Positions 33,594 to 41,478 of a stretch of DNA of 64,000 nucleotides are shown piece by piece. The stretch is from contig NZ_NMUL01000008.1 in the NCBI RefSeq assembly GCF_002234595.1, forward strand, positions 124,001-188,000. Reading direction: 5' to 3'. The translations under genes were made by a program, and so were the position numbers. The stretch is from Amycolatopsis vastitatis (GTDB lineage Bacteria > Actinomycetota > Actinomycetes > Mycobacteriales > Pseudonocardiaceae). The number at the start of each line of letters is the position of its first letter. Within the stretch, counting starts at the first letter, position 1. Under the pieces are notes generated by a model that searched no databases, was not told the DNA's origin, and saw nothing but the letters and a program-made list of their open reading frames with translations.

Positions 33594-34776
33594 CGACGAC
33601 GTCGTCCGGCCGCGGGAACCGCGCCAGCACCGCCGTGACCAGCACCGCCAGTCCGAACAGGACGTAACCGTTGCCGGTGAGCTGCTGAACGACGTTCCAC
33701 CGGCTCTCGACCTCGCCGCCGCGTGGCCACCACCACTGCGGCCCGGCCACGAACAGCACGGTGCCGACGCCGGCCAGGACGGCGAAGCCACGCCGTCGCG
33801 TGCGGCGGGCCAGCTCCGCCCAGCCGAGCAGGACGACCACGGCCCAGACCCAGTGGTGCGTCCAGGAAATCGGCGACACCAGCAGCCCGCCGACGGCGTT
33901 CAGGCCGAGCGCGACGGTCGTCTCCCCCGCGGCCAGCGCGCGTCGCATGCCCAGCGCGGTCAGCAGGAGCACCAGGGCCACCAGCGGCAGCCACCACGCG
34001 GTCCGCGCGGGGGCCGGCACCCCGATTCTGGCCAGCAGCCCCAGCAGCGACTGGTCGCCGGCGTACGTCGGCTCGCCGACGCGGCCGGTGTCCCACAGTG
34101 CCCCGGTCCAGTACCGCACCGAGTCCGCGCCGGCCAGCAGGAACCCCAGCGCAGTCGCCGCCACGAACGTGACGGCGGCGGTCAGCGCGGCCCGGCCGTC
34201 CCGGCGGAGCAGGAAGTACAGCAGGAACACCGCCGGGGTCAGCTTCACCGCGGCGGCGAGGCCGATCAGCAGGCCGCGCGGCCACTTCGGGGTGTCCACC
34301 AGGACGTCCAGCACGACGAGCGCCAGCAGCAGGAGGTCGAGCTGGCCCGCGTACACCGTGCGCAGCACGGGCTCCAGGACTTCGGCCGCCAAGAGCAGCA
34401 CGGCCACCCGCCGCCAGTCGCACCGCTTGCCGAGCGCGCGCAGCACCGTCGCCAGGACCAGGGCGAGCACCCCGAGCGTGAGCAGGGTGAGCGCCAGGCA
34501 AGCAGCCCAGTACGGCAGCACCGCCAGCGGGGCCAGCACGATCGCCGCGAACGGCGGGTAGGTGAAGAGCAGGAACTGGCCGTCACCGGTGGGAGGCAGC
34601 GTGCCGTACAGCGCCCGGCCGTGCAGCAACGCCGCCGAGCCCAGGCGGTAGACGTCGAGGTCGACGCGGTAGGCCGGGAACCGCACGCGGCCGTCGTTGT
34701 ACGACACGAGCAGCACCGCGAGCACGAGCGCGTGGGCGCCCAGGAGCACGTACTTGTTCTCCAGCCGGTCCCGCAC
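33544..34776 (-). CDS. GT87-family (DUF2029) polyprenyl-phosphate-mannose-dependent mannosyltransferase
   Basis: About 410 residues with roughly ten membrane helices. After helix 1, the extracytoplasmic loop has VDLDVYRLGSAALLHGRALYG, with the acidic pair used by GT-C enzymes; YPPF and VKLTPAVFLLYFLLRR are typical of GT87, which add mannose to cell-envelope lipids in mycobacteria and relatives. The GTG at 34776 (GGAGGGGGA upstream) was chosen; starts at 34833 or 34806 give a longer N-terminus. The C-terminus overlaps the DUF4383 gene on the other strand. Confidence 0.84.
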   Translation of the reverse strand: MRDRLENKYVLLGAHALVLAVLLVSYNDGRVRFPAYRVDLDVYRLGSAALLHGRALYGTLPPTGDGQFLLFTYPPFAAIVLAPLAVLPYWAACLALTLLTLGVLALVLATVLRALGKRCDWRRVAVLLLAAEVLEPVLRTVYAGQLDLLLLALVVLDVLVDTPKWPRGLLIGLAAAVKLTPAVFLLYFLLRRDGRAALTAAVTFVAATALGFLLAGADSVRYWTGALWDTGRVGEPTYAGDQSLLGLLARIGVPAPARTAWWLPLVALVLLLTALGMRRALAAGETTVALGLNAVGGLLVSPISWTHHWVWAVVVLLGWAELARRTRRRGFAVLAGVGTVLFVAGPQWWWPRGGEVESRWNVVQQLTGNGYVLFGLAVLVTAVLARFPRPDDVVVSGAVPAGAGASPRRG

Positions 34777-34894
34777 CCGTCGTCCCCCTCCGGTCACCAC
34801 TGGCATTCTGTCGGGTCCCGGCCCGGGCACCATCCGGGTATCCCCCGAGATCGACCCCGGGAAAACCGGTTGCCGCCCGTGTCACCCTGGGCGC

Positions 34895-35122
34895 ATGGGG
34901 ACTCCGGGCGGCTTCGCCTACCAAGCCGGCGAACGCGGCATTGTGACGATCACTCACCACGGCCGTCCGGCCGGGACGCTGCGCGGGAACGCCGCGGCCC
35001 GGTTCCTGGCCGCCGTGGCGCGGGGTGACGACCAGCAGCTGCTGATGGCCCGCGTGACCGGCAACTACAAGCACGGCAACGAACGCCGGGCGCGCGAACA
35101 CCCGCGCAACCGCGGACGCTGA
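34895..35122 (+). CDS. Small conserved-looking hypothetical protein
   Basis: 75 residues, not recognised. It begins MGTPGGFAYQAGERGIVTITH, suggesting a short beta structure (TITHHGRPAGTLRG), then a helix (AAARFLAAVAR) and a basic tail (NYKHGNERRAREHPRNRGR) that could touch nucleic acid. It sits in the gap between the divergent GT87 gene and the acyltransferase gene. Codon use is ordinary for the region. No ribosome site is evident, so it may be leaderless. Confidence 0.55.
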   Translation: MGTPGGFAYQAGERGIVTITHHGRPAGTLRGNAAARFLAAVARGDDQQLLMARVTGNYKHGNERRAREHPRNRGR

Positions 35123-35177
35123 CTTTCTCCACCGTTCGGCTCAAGCGGCAGGACCGGATGGGCTAGCATCTCGCTCC

Positions 35178-36311
35178 GTGCCGACCTCGCCAAAAATTCA
35201 CGCCAATCCCAACATCGGCTTCGCGTGGCTGAGGATGATCGGCGCGATCACGGTCATCGTCGACCACAGCATGCCCCTGCTGCACCCCCAGCGGCTGACG
35301 ATCTTCCCCGCGTCCTGGCACATGTCCCCCGGGTACATCGCGCTGATGGGCTTCTTCGCGATGAGCGGCTACCAGATCCAGGACAGCTGGGCGCGCGACC
35401 CGTCGTGGTGGCGGTTCTCCGCGCGACGGCTGCTGCGGATCATGCCGCCGCTGGTCGTGGTGCTTCTGGTGACGGTGTTCGTCATCGGCCCCCTGGTCAC
35501 GACGTGGCCGGCGCACGACTACTGGACGCACATCCAGACGTGGCGATACCTGGTCGGCACGACCGTGCTGTTCTACATGCAGCACGACCTGCCCGGGGTG
35601 TTCAGCGGAAACCCGTACCCGTTCTCGGTGAACGGCGCGATCTGGACGCTGCCGATGGAGCTGCTCGGCTACGGGCTGGTGCTCGTCGTCGGCGTGATCG
35701 TGCTGATCGGCGTGCCGCGGCTGGTCCTGTTCCTCGTCCTCGGCGGCATGGTCTACACCGACAGCGTGCTGCGGGCGACGTTCGAGTACCACGGGGCGGG
35801 CGGCTCGCTGCTGGTCGTGCCGATCGGGTCGACGGTGTCGTTCCTGGTCCCGTTCGTGCTCGGGATGGTGCTGCACGCCTACCGCGACCGGATCCCGCTC
35901 AAGCCGTGGGTGGCGCTCGTCCTCTTCGGCGCGTACCTCGGGTTGAGCCAGACGCCGGCGAGCCGGTACGCGCTGGCGCTGAGCGCGGCTTACGGCGCGA
36001 TCACGCTCGCGATGCACTGGCCGCGGAAGCTGGAGGCCGCCGGGCCGTACGTCTACGGCAGCTACGGCACCTACATCTGGGGTTTCCCGATCCAGCAGCT
36101 GCTCATCCTCGCCGGGGTCCGGCAGGTGTGGCTGCTGATCCTGCTGGCCGTGCCGGCCGCCTACCTGGTCGGGCAGCTGTCCTGGAACTACGTGGAAAAG
36201 CCGACGCAGCGCCTGCGCCAGCACCTGCGGCCCCCGGCGCCGGTGCGGCGGCCCGTGCCCGCGCCGCCGCGGGTGCCGGCCACCGCGGCCGCCCCGCTGC
36301 GGAGATCTTGA
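35178..36311 (+). CDS. Acyltransferase-3 family membrane protein (OafA/YrhL-like)
   Basis: 377 residues with about ten membrane helices. The N-terminal catalytic region has FAWLRMIGAITVIVDHSMP with the family histidine, MGFFAMSGYQ, and WRFSARRLLRIMPPLVVVL with the RxxR motif. Family members O-acylate sugars and envelope polymers. The C-terminus is a Pro/Ala-rich cytoplasmic tail. A GTG at 35178 is used. The gene is 14 bp ahead of the PLP enzyme gene and may be co-transcribed with it. Confidence 0.87.
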   Translation: MPTSPKIHANPNIGFAWLRMIGAITVIVDHSMPLLHPQRLTIFPASWHMSPGYIALMGFFAMSGYQIQDSWARDPSWWRFSARRLLRIMPPLVVVLLVTVFVIGPLVTTWPAHDYWTHIQTWRYLVGTTVLFYMQHDLPGVFSGNPYPFSVNGAIWTLPMELLGYGLVLVVGVIVLIGVPRLVLFLVLGGMVYTDSVLRATFEYHGAGGSLLVVPIGSTVSFLVPFVLGMVLHAYRDRIPLKPWVALVLFGAYLGLSQTPASRYALALSAAYGAITLAMHWPRKLEAAGPYVYGSYGTYIWGFPIQQLLILAGVRQVWLLILLAVPAAYLVGQLSWNYVEKPTQRLRQHLRPPAPVRRPVPAPPRVPATAAAPLRRS

Positions 36312-36325
36312 GGCATGCTGGCGCC

Positions 36326-37513
36326 GTGACCTACGACGTGCGGAAGATTCGCGAGCACTTCCCCGCTCTCGACGGCGGCGCCGCCCACTTCGACGGACCC
36401 GGCGGCTCGCAGGTCCCCGACGTCGTCGGCGAGGCGGTGGCCGGCACGCTGTGCGCCGCGATCGCCAACCGCGGCGTCGTCACGGCGGCCGAGCGCCGCG
36501 CGAGCGCGGTGGTCGCCGAAGCCCGGCAGGCGGTCGCCGACCTGCTCGCCGCCGACCCGGCCGGCGTGGTCTTCGGACGCAGCATGACCCAGCTGACGTA
36601 CGACTTCTCCCGCACGCTGGCCCGGAACTGGGGCCCGGGCGACGAAGTCGTGGTCACCCGCCTCGACCACGACGCGAACATCCGGCCGTGGGTCCAGACC
36701 GGCGCGACCGTCCGCTGGGCGGACTTCGATCCCGCGACCGGCGAGCTCGCGCCGATCGGCCCGCTGCTGTCGGACCGGACGCGCCTGGTCGCGGTGACGG
36801 CGGCGTCGAACCTGCTGGGCACCCGCCCCGACATCCCGGCGATCGCGGCGGAGGTGCACGACGCGGGCGCGCTGCTGTACGTGGACGGCGTGCACCTGAC
36901 CCCGCACGCGGCGGTCGACGTCACGGCGCTCGGGGCGGATTTCTACGCCTGCTCGCCGTACAAGTTCCTCGGGCCGCATCACGGGGTGCTCGCGGCGGCG
37001 CCCTCCCTGCTCGAGACGCTGCACCCGGACAAGCTGCTGCCGTCGACCGACGCGGTCCCGGAGCGGTTCGAACTGGGCACGTTGCCTTACGAGCTGCTGG
37101 CCGGGACGACCGCGGCGATCGACTTCCTCGCCGGGCTGGTGCCGGGCGCGGGCTCACGCCGCTCGCGGCTGGTGGAGTCGATGGCGGCGGTGGAAGCGCA
37201 CGAGAACGCGCTGCTGGCTCGGCTCGACGCCGGTCTCGGTCTGCTGCCGGGGGTCACGCGGTACGGCACGCCCGGGCGGCACCGGACGCCGACGGTGTTG
37301 TTCTCGGTGGACGGCGTTCCTTCGCAGGCGGTGTACGAACATCTCGGCTCGGTCGGGGTCAACGCTCCGGCGGGCAGCTTCTACGCGATCGAGTGTTCAC
37401 GGCACCTCGGCCTGGGCGACACCGGCGCGGTCCGGGCCGGAATCGCGCCGTACACCACGGAAGCCGACGTCGACCGCCTGCTCGCCGGACTCGAGTCGCT
37501 CCCCCGCGGCTGA
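36326..37513 (+). CDS. Cysteine desulfurase-like aminotransferase class V protein
   Basis: 395 residues, fold-type I PLP enzyme. The PLP lysine is Lys213 in YACSPYKFLGPHHG; YVDGVHLTPHAAVDV gives the cofactor Asp/His; RLDHDANIRPW is typical of the cysteine-desulfurase-like (VC1184/TIGR01976) subgroup. These resemble SufS/IscS but usually lack the catalytic Cys loop, so desulfurase activity is uncertain. The GTG at 36326 gives VTYDVRKIREHFPALDGG, the normal family start. It ends upstream of two strong stem-loops. Confidence 0.88.
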   Translation: MTYDVRKIREHFPALDGGAAHFDGPGGSQVPDVVGEAVAGTLCAAIANRGVVTAAERRASAVVAEARQAVADLLAADPAGVVFGRSMTQLTYDFSRTLARNWGPGDEVVVTRLDHDANIRPWVQTGATVRWADFDPATGELAPIGPLLSDRTRLVAVTAASNLLGTRPDIPAIAAEVHDAGALLYVDGVHLTPHAAVDVTALGADFYACSPYKFLGPHHGVLAAAPSLLETLHPDKLLPSTDAVPERFELGTLPYELLAGTTAAIDFLAGLVPGAGSRRSRLVESMAAVEAHENALLARLDAGLGLLPGVTRYGTPGRHRTPTVLFSVDGVPSQAVYEHLGSVGVNAPAGSFYAIECSRHLGLGDTGAVRAGIAPYTTEADVDRLLAGLESLPRG

Positions 37514-37526
37514 GCGCGGCACCGCG

Positions 37527-37581
37527 TGTCGTGAACGACTCGTTCATGTCGTCGGACGACTTGAAAGAGTCGTTCACGACA
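37527..37581. repeat. 55-bp near-perfect hairpin element between convergent genes
   Basis: Outer arms TGTCGTGAACGACTC / GAGTCGTTCACGACA pair over 15 bp. After one mismatch there are four pairs, another mismatch, then GTCGT/ACGAC closing on a CGG loop, giving 24 of 26 possible pairs. It starts 14 bp after the aminotransferase stop. It may be a terminator or a member of a repeated intergenic palindrome family. Confidence 0.85.
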
Positions 37582-37589
37582 TCGTGCGG

Positions 37590-37624
37590 GGTGGCGAGCC
37601 GGGAAGTTCTCCGGGCTCGCCACC
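37590..37624 (-). terminator. Stem-loop after the EF-G paralogue
   Basis: Perfect 11-bp arms (GGTGGCGAGCC / GGCTCGCCACC) with a 13-nt loop, 7 bp downstream of the minus-strand stop at 37631. On that strand the stem is preceded by AAGG rather than followed by a T-run. It is likely the main terminator for the EF-G-like gene. Confidence 0.75.
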
Positions 37625-37630
37625 CTTATC

Positions 37631-39586
37631 TCACGGTGCCGGGGCGTAGCCCGAAGGGCGGGCGGTGAACGTGCCCCGGCCCTGCGTGCGGCTCCGCAGC
37701 CGGTTCGCGTAGCCGAACAGCTCCGCCAGCGGCACCGTCGCCGTCACCACCGCGGTGCCCGCGCGGACGACCGAACCGGCCACGCGGCCCCGCCGGGCGG
37801 CGAGGTCGCCGAGCACGCCGCCGACGGCGTCGACCGGCACGGTCACCACCACCTCCGCCACCGGTTCGAGCAGCCGCAGGACCGACGAGCGCAGCGCTTC
37901 CCGCAGGCCGAGCCGTCCGGCCGTCCGGAACGCCAGGTCGGACGAGTCCTTCGGGTGCGTCGCCCCGTCGGTCAGGGTGACGCGCAGCCCGATCACCGGG
38001 TGCCCGCCCAGCGGTCCCTCGGCCAAGGCGTCCCGGCAGCCCGCTTCGACCGCGCGGACGTACTCGCGCGGCACCCGGCCGCCGACGACCGCCGAAGCGA
38101 ACTCGAACCCGTCCTCCGCCGGCGAGACGTCCAGGACCACGTGGGCGAACTGGCCCGCCCCGCCGTCCTGCTTGACGTGGCGGTAGACCAGTCCGGTCAC
38201 GCCGCTGACCACCGTCTCGCGGTGCGCCACCGAAGGACGGCCCACCGCGACGTCCAGCCCGCGGTCCCGCCGCAGCTTCTCCACCGCCACCTCCAGGTGC
38301 AGCTCGCCCAGCCCGGACAGCACCGTCTGCCCGGTCTCCGGGTCGGCCCGCACGACCAGCGACGGGTCCTCCTCGGCCAGCCGGGCCAGCGCCGACGCCA
38401 GCCGGTCGCCGTCGCCGGCGCGGCGGGCTTCGACGGCGACCGAGACCACCGGGTCCGCCGTCACCGGCGGTTCCAGCAGCACGGGGTCGCCGGGCGCGCA
38501 GAGGGTGGCGCCGACGCGCGCCGCCTTCGGCCCGGCCACCGCGACGATGTCGCCGGCCACCGCACTGTCCACTTCGGAATGCCGGTCGGCCTGCACGCGC
38601 AGGACCCTGGCGATCCGTTCGGTGCGCCCGGTGCCCGCGTCCCGCACCTGGTCCCCCTTCCGCAGCGTTCCCGAGTACACCCGCAGGGACGTCAGCCGAC
38701 CCGTGGCCGTCGAGACGACCTTGAACACCAGCGCGGCCAGCGGCGCCGCCGGGTCGGCGGGCCGGTCCGGCCGCACCGGCAGGACGTCCGCCGGCGACGG
38801 CAGGTAGGCGACGACGGCGTCGAGCAGGGGCTCGATCCCGCGGTCGCGGTAGGCCGCCCCGCACAGCACGACGAGCCCGTCGCCGCTGAGCGTCAGCTCC
38901 CGCAGGGCCTTCTCCAGGGTCTCCGCCGAGATCGTGCCGGTGGCGCAGAACTCGTCGAGGGCCACCGGGTGCAGCTCGGCGACGGCCTCCTCCAGCGCCC
39001 GGCGACGGCGACGGGCCTCGGCGACGAGGTCGCCGGGAACGTCCGTCAGGCGCAGGAGGTCGACGACACCGGTGAAGCCGTCCTCCCGCCCGATCGGCAG
39101 CTGCACGACCAGCGGTGCCGGGTGCAGCAGCGCCCGGATCGAGGCGACGGCGGCGTCGAGGTCGGCGCCCGCGCGGTCGAGCTTGTTGACGAAGGCGATC
39201 CGCGGGACGCCGTACCGGTCGGCCTGCCGCCACACGGATTCGCTCTGCGGCTCGACCCCCGCCACGGCGTCGAACACGGCGACGGCGCCGTCGAGCACCC
39301 GCAGCGACCGTTCGACCTCGTCGGTGAAGTCGACGTGGCCGGGCGTGTCGATGAGGGTGAGCCGGTGGCCGTCCCACGTGCAGCTGACGGCCGCGGCGAA
39401 GATGGTGATGCCGCGGTCGCGTTCCTGCGGGTCGAAGTCGGTGACGGTGGTGCCGTCGTGGACCTCGCCCTGCTTGTGGGTGGCTCCGGTGCGGTGGAGG
39501 ATCCGTTCGGTGACGGTGGTCTTGCCCGCGTCGACGTGGGCGAGGATGCCGAGGTTGCGGACGGTGGTCAGGGTGTGAGTGCGCAC
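37631..39586 (-). CDS. EF-G-like translational GTPase (EF-G paralogue)
   Basis: 651 residues. The G domain has AHVDAGKTT (about 17-25), the switch segment [14 protein letters not shown] and NKLD. Domains II-V follow, and the domain IV/V region keeps EF-G features ([31 protein letters not shown]). It is about 50 residues shorter than housekeeping EF-G and lacks str-operon context, so it is a second copy. The length equals TetM/OtrA protection proteins, but the sequence is nearer EF-G. GTG at 39586 with GAAGGAC upstream is used. A 33-codon ORF and a WhiB7-like promoter lie upstream, suggesting induction by ribosome stress. Confidence 0.85.
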   Translation of the reverse strand: MRTHTLTTVRNLGILAHVDAGKTTVTERILHRTGATHKQGEVHDGTTVTDFDPQERDRGITIFAAAVSCTWDGHRLTLIDTPGHVDFTDEVERSLRVLDGAVAVFDAVAGVEPQSESVWRQADRYGVPRIAFVNKLDRAGADLDAAVASIRALLHPAPLVVQLPIGREDGFTGVVDLLRLTDVPGDLVAEARRRRRALEEAVAELHPVALDEFCATGTISAETLEKALRELTLSGDGLVVLCGAAYRDRGIEPLLDAVVAYLPSPADVLPVRPDRPADPAAPLAALVFKVVSTATGRLTSLRVYSGTLRKGDQVRDAGTGRTERIARVLRVQADRHSEVDSAVAGDIVAVAGPKAARVGATLCAPGDPVLLEPPVTADPVVSVAVEARRAGDGDRLASALARLAEEDPSLVVRADPETGQTVLSGLGELHLEVAVEKLRRDRGLDVAVGRPSVAHRETVVSGVTGLVYRHVKQDGGAGQFAHVVLDVSPAEDGFEFASAVVGGRVPREYVRAVEAGCRDALAEGPLGGHPVIGLRVTLTDGATHPKDSSDLAFRTAGRLGLREALRSSVLRLLEPVAEVVVTVPVDAVGGVLGDLAARRGRVAGSVVRAGTAVVTATVPLAELFGYANRLRSRTQGRGTFTARPSGYAPAP

Positions 39587-39676
39587 GGCACGGTCCTTCG
39601 TGAGGATCGGCGGGTCAGGACGGCGCGATTCCCCGCGACGCCGTGCGTCCACAGTGGAGGGAGCAGGAGCAGGGTG

Positions 39677-39778
39677 TCACGGGGTCCGGTGCGGGCCGCG
39701 CGGCCGGCACCGGGCGTCCGGGGACACCAGGATCACCTCGGACCGCGACCGGGGAGCGACAGCGATGCGGTGACGCAT
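39677..39778 (-). CDS. Arg-rich 33-residue candidate leader peptide
   Basis: An ATG at 39778 has a strong ribosome site (AAGGGAG, spacing 5) and encodes MRHRIAVAPRSRSEVILVS and then 14 more residues, ending 90 nt before the EF-G-like start. Eight of 33 residues are Arg. A stem-loop (GTGCCGGCC / GGCCCGCAC on the minus strand, loop GCGC, one mismatch, 39689-39710) lies in its last third. Short upstream ORFs of this kind couple ribosome stalling to downstream resistance genes. The role is inferred; the peptide itself matches no family I know. Confidence 0.5.
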   Translation of the reverse strand: MRHRIAVAPRSRSEVILVSPDARCRPRGPHRTP

Positions 39779-39820
39779 GGCCGGCTCCCTTCGTTCGACG
39801 CGGTGTGGTGGTTCCGGGGC

Positions 39821-39857
39821 AGCGTAGCGGCGGAATGCCCAGCGGCCAACAAGATTT
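39821..39857 (-). promoter_or_regulatory. WhiB7-like promoter for leader and EF-G paralogue
   Basis: On the minus strand: AAAT (39857-39854), 4 nt, -35 TTGGCC (39849-39844), 17-bp spacer, -10 TACGCT (39826-39821). WhiB7-dependent promoters have a short A/T block just upstream of the -35. The start codon of the small ORF is about 43 bp below the -10. Confidence 0.45.
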
Positions 39858-40242
39858 CCGCGGCGTGGCAGCCGTGTGCGAGCATGCCGTGGTGGACTAG
39901 GCACCCTGGCGGGCGCGACCGAGACGGCGGTGATCGTGCCGGTGCCCGCCCCGCCCTGCGCCGGGCCGCCGCCGACGTCCGGGGGCAGCTGCCGGTCCGC
40001 GCCGGCGTCGACCGGGTGCGCTTGATCGCCGGCACCATGGGCACGCGGTCGTGGCGCACGGTGGCCGAGTTCGCGCTGGCGGACGCGTAGGCGCCGAGCC
40101 GTTACGCTGCCGGGCTCCGCCGCAACGTCGCAGGCCTCCCCTGCAGCCTGGCCCCGGCAGATCGGGCGACGTCGAGCTTCCGTTCCCGCGCCGGAGCGAG
40201 ACCTGGCGGGGTGCTGCACCGCGGGGGCTCCGCCGGAACCGG
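39858..40242. other. Gap between EF-G promoter and B12-MerR gene, possible gene remnant
   Basis: No convincing complete gene. The plus-strand frame ending at 40090 has about 35 terminal residues (LRRAAADVRGQLPVRAGVD then RVRLIAGTMG..SWRTVAEF) that look like the C-terminus of a real protein, faintly 2'-5' RNA ligase-like, but no start or upstream domain. It may be a decayed remnant. Confidence 0.3.
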
Positions 40243-41115
40243 TCAGCCCTCGGCGTGCCCGACAGCGAGTTCCACCGCCGACCCGAGGTCGTTCACCCTC
40301 GGGAAGCCGCGGTCGCCGAGGTGGTCCCAGCCGGGGCCGGCGGTGCCCACCGCGCGCCCGAGGCCGCGCACCCGGTCGGCCAGCAGGTCGTCGGCCGTCG
40401 AAGGCGCCATGGACCACAGCAGCACCAGCACCGGGTCGAGCCGGGCCGTCAGGTCCGCCAGCGTTTCGGCGGGCACCAGCCGGCCGGCGTACGCCACCGG
40501 GACCCCGGCTTCGGCCAGGGTCGCCCGCAGCGCCTCCATCGGCAGGGAATGCCGCTCGGCGGGGCAGCAGGCCAGCAGCACCGGGCGGGCGGGTACGGCC
40601 GCCGGGAACCGGCGGCTGAACCGCTCGAACGCCAGCGACATCTCCGCCGTCAGCGCCCATTCCGGGGCGAAACACAGGTCGCCGCGCTGCCAGCGGTCAC
40701 CCAGGCCGCGCAGCACCGGGGCCAGGACGTCGGTCCAGGCGGCGGCCGGTCCCAGCGCGTCCAGGACCTCATCGAGCAGCCCGGCGAGCGAGGCGTACCG
40801 GAGGTCCTCCGCGGCGTCGGCGAGCTCGCGCACCCGCTGGGCCGCCGGCACCCCGGGCTCGGCGGACGGCCGGTCGCCGAACGCCGCGGCCGCGGCTTCC
40901 CGCACCGGCATCCCCCGCGCGATCAGCCGCTGCATGTGCTGCAGGCGGCGGACGTCGGCGTCGGAGTACCGGCGGTGCCGCCCGGCGGCGGGCGGGCCGA
41001 TCCCGTACCGCGCGCTCCAGCTGCGCAGGGTCACCGGCGACACGCCGAGCAGCTCGGCGACCTTGCCGGCAGCCCACGCTCCCGCGGCGGGCGGCGCGTC
41101 GTTGTCGGGTTCCAC
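40243..41115 (-). CDS. MerR-type regulator with cobalamin-binding domain (CarH/LitR-like)
   Basis: 290 residues. The winged helix (about 14-60: AGKVAELLGVSPVTLRSWSARYGIGPP) is of the CarH/LitR MerR group. A helical domain (about 90-170) contains the Wx9E motif as WQRGDLCFAPEW, where CarH has EH. The C-terminal B12-binding Rossmann domain (about 175-285) starts RPVLLACCPAERHSLPMEAL, with the lower-ligand His in the expected ERHxL position. CarH proteins are adenosylcobalamin light sensors for carotenoid genes; no such genes are nearby. The GTG at 41115 has GAAGGGG upstream. Confidence 0.85.
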   Translation of the reverse strand: MEPDNDAPPAAGAWAAGKVAELLGVSPVTLRSWSARYGIGPPAAGRHRRYSDADVRRLQHMQRLIARGMPVREAAAAAFGDRPSAEPGVPAAQRVRELADAAEDLRYASLAGLLDEVLDALGPAAAWTDVLAPVLRGLGDRWQRGDLCFAPEWALTAEMSLAFERFSRRFPAAVPARPVLLACCPAERHSLPMEALRATLAEAGVPVAYAGRLVPAETLADLTARLDPVLVLLWSMAPSTADDLLADRVRGLGRAVGTAGPGWDHLGDRGFPRVNDLGSAVELAVGHAEG

Positions 41116-41478
41116 CGTGCCCCTTCGCCTCGCGGACCGCGAACTGCCGAAGTTTAGCGACGCCCACCTCGGCCGAACGGCGAAGACACGCAGGCCGCGT
41201 CCGTCCGGCGCCGGTCGTCCGGCCCGCGCGGCCGCCGGGGGAAGGCCCGCGCCGGCCGGGTGCGGTGGAGCGCCCGTCCCCATCGGGCCCCGGGAGCGGA
41301 CGACCCGGCCCGGGCGCATCCGCCCTGCTCGCGGCCACGCGCACCGGTCTTGATCACCCCCTCGGCCCTGGTTTCGCGCCCCCGCGTTCGTCAGCTTTTC
41401 GGTGATCGCAGTTTTCTGCGCCATCGCCGGGCGGCGCCGCGGGGAGCAGCCGGCCCGGCCGTTCCAGGGGGATACACC
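41116..41478. other. Intergenic region between B12-MerR and secreted Ig-like gene
   Basis: A 363-bp divergent gap. No coding frame is convincing. The half nearest the secreted-protein gene (41345-41425) is less GC-rich than the rest, with TTGATCA at 41350 and a run TCAGCTTTTCGGTGATCGC near 41391, and probably holds its promoter. I find no clear inverted repeat for the MerR regulator. Confidence 0.4.

Noticed and set aside
37631..39586. Tetracycline ribosomal-protection protein (OtrA/TetM)
   Set aside because: Length agrees, but domain IV/V motifs (GGxx[14 protein letters not shown]) and the G-domain segments are closer to EF-G; kept as EF-G paralogue.
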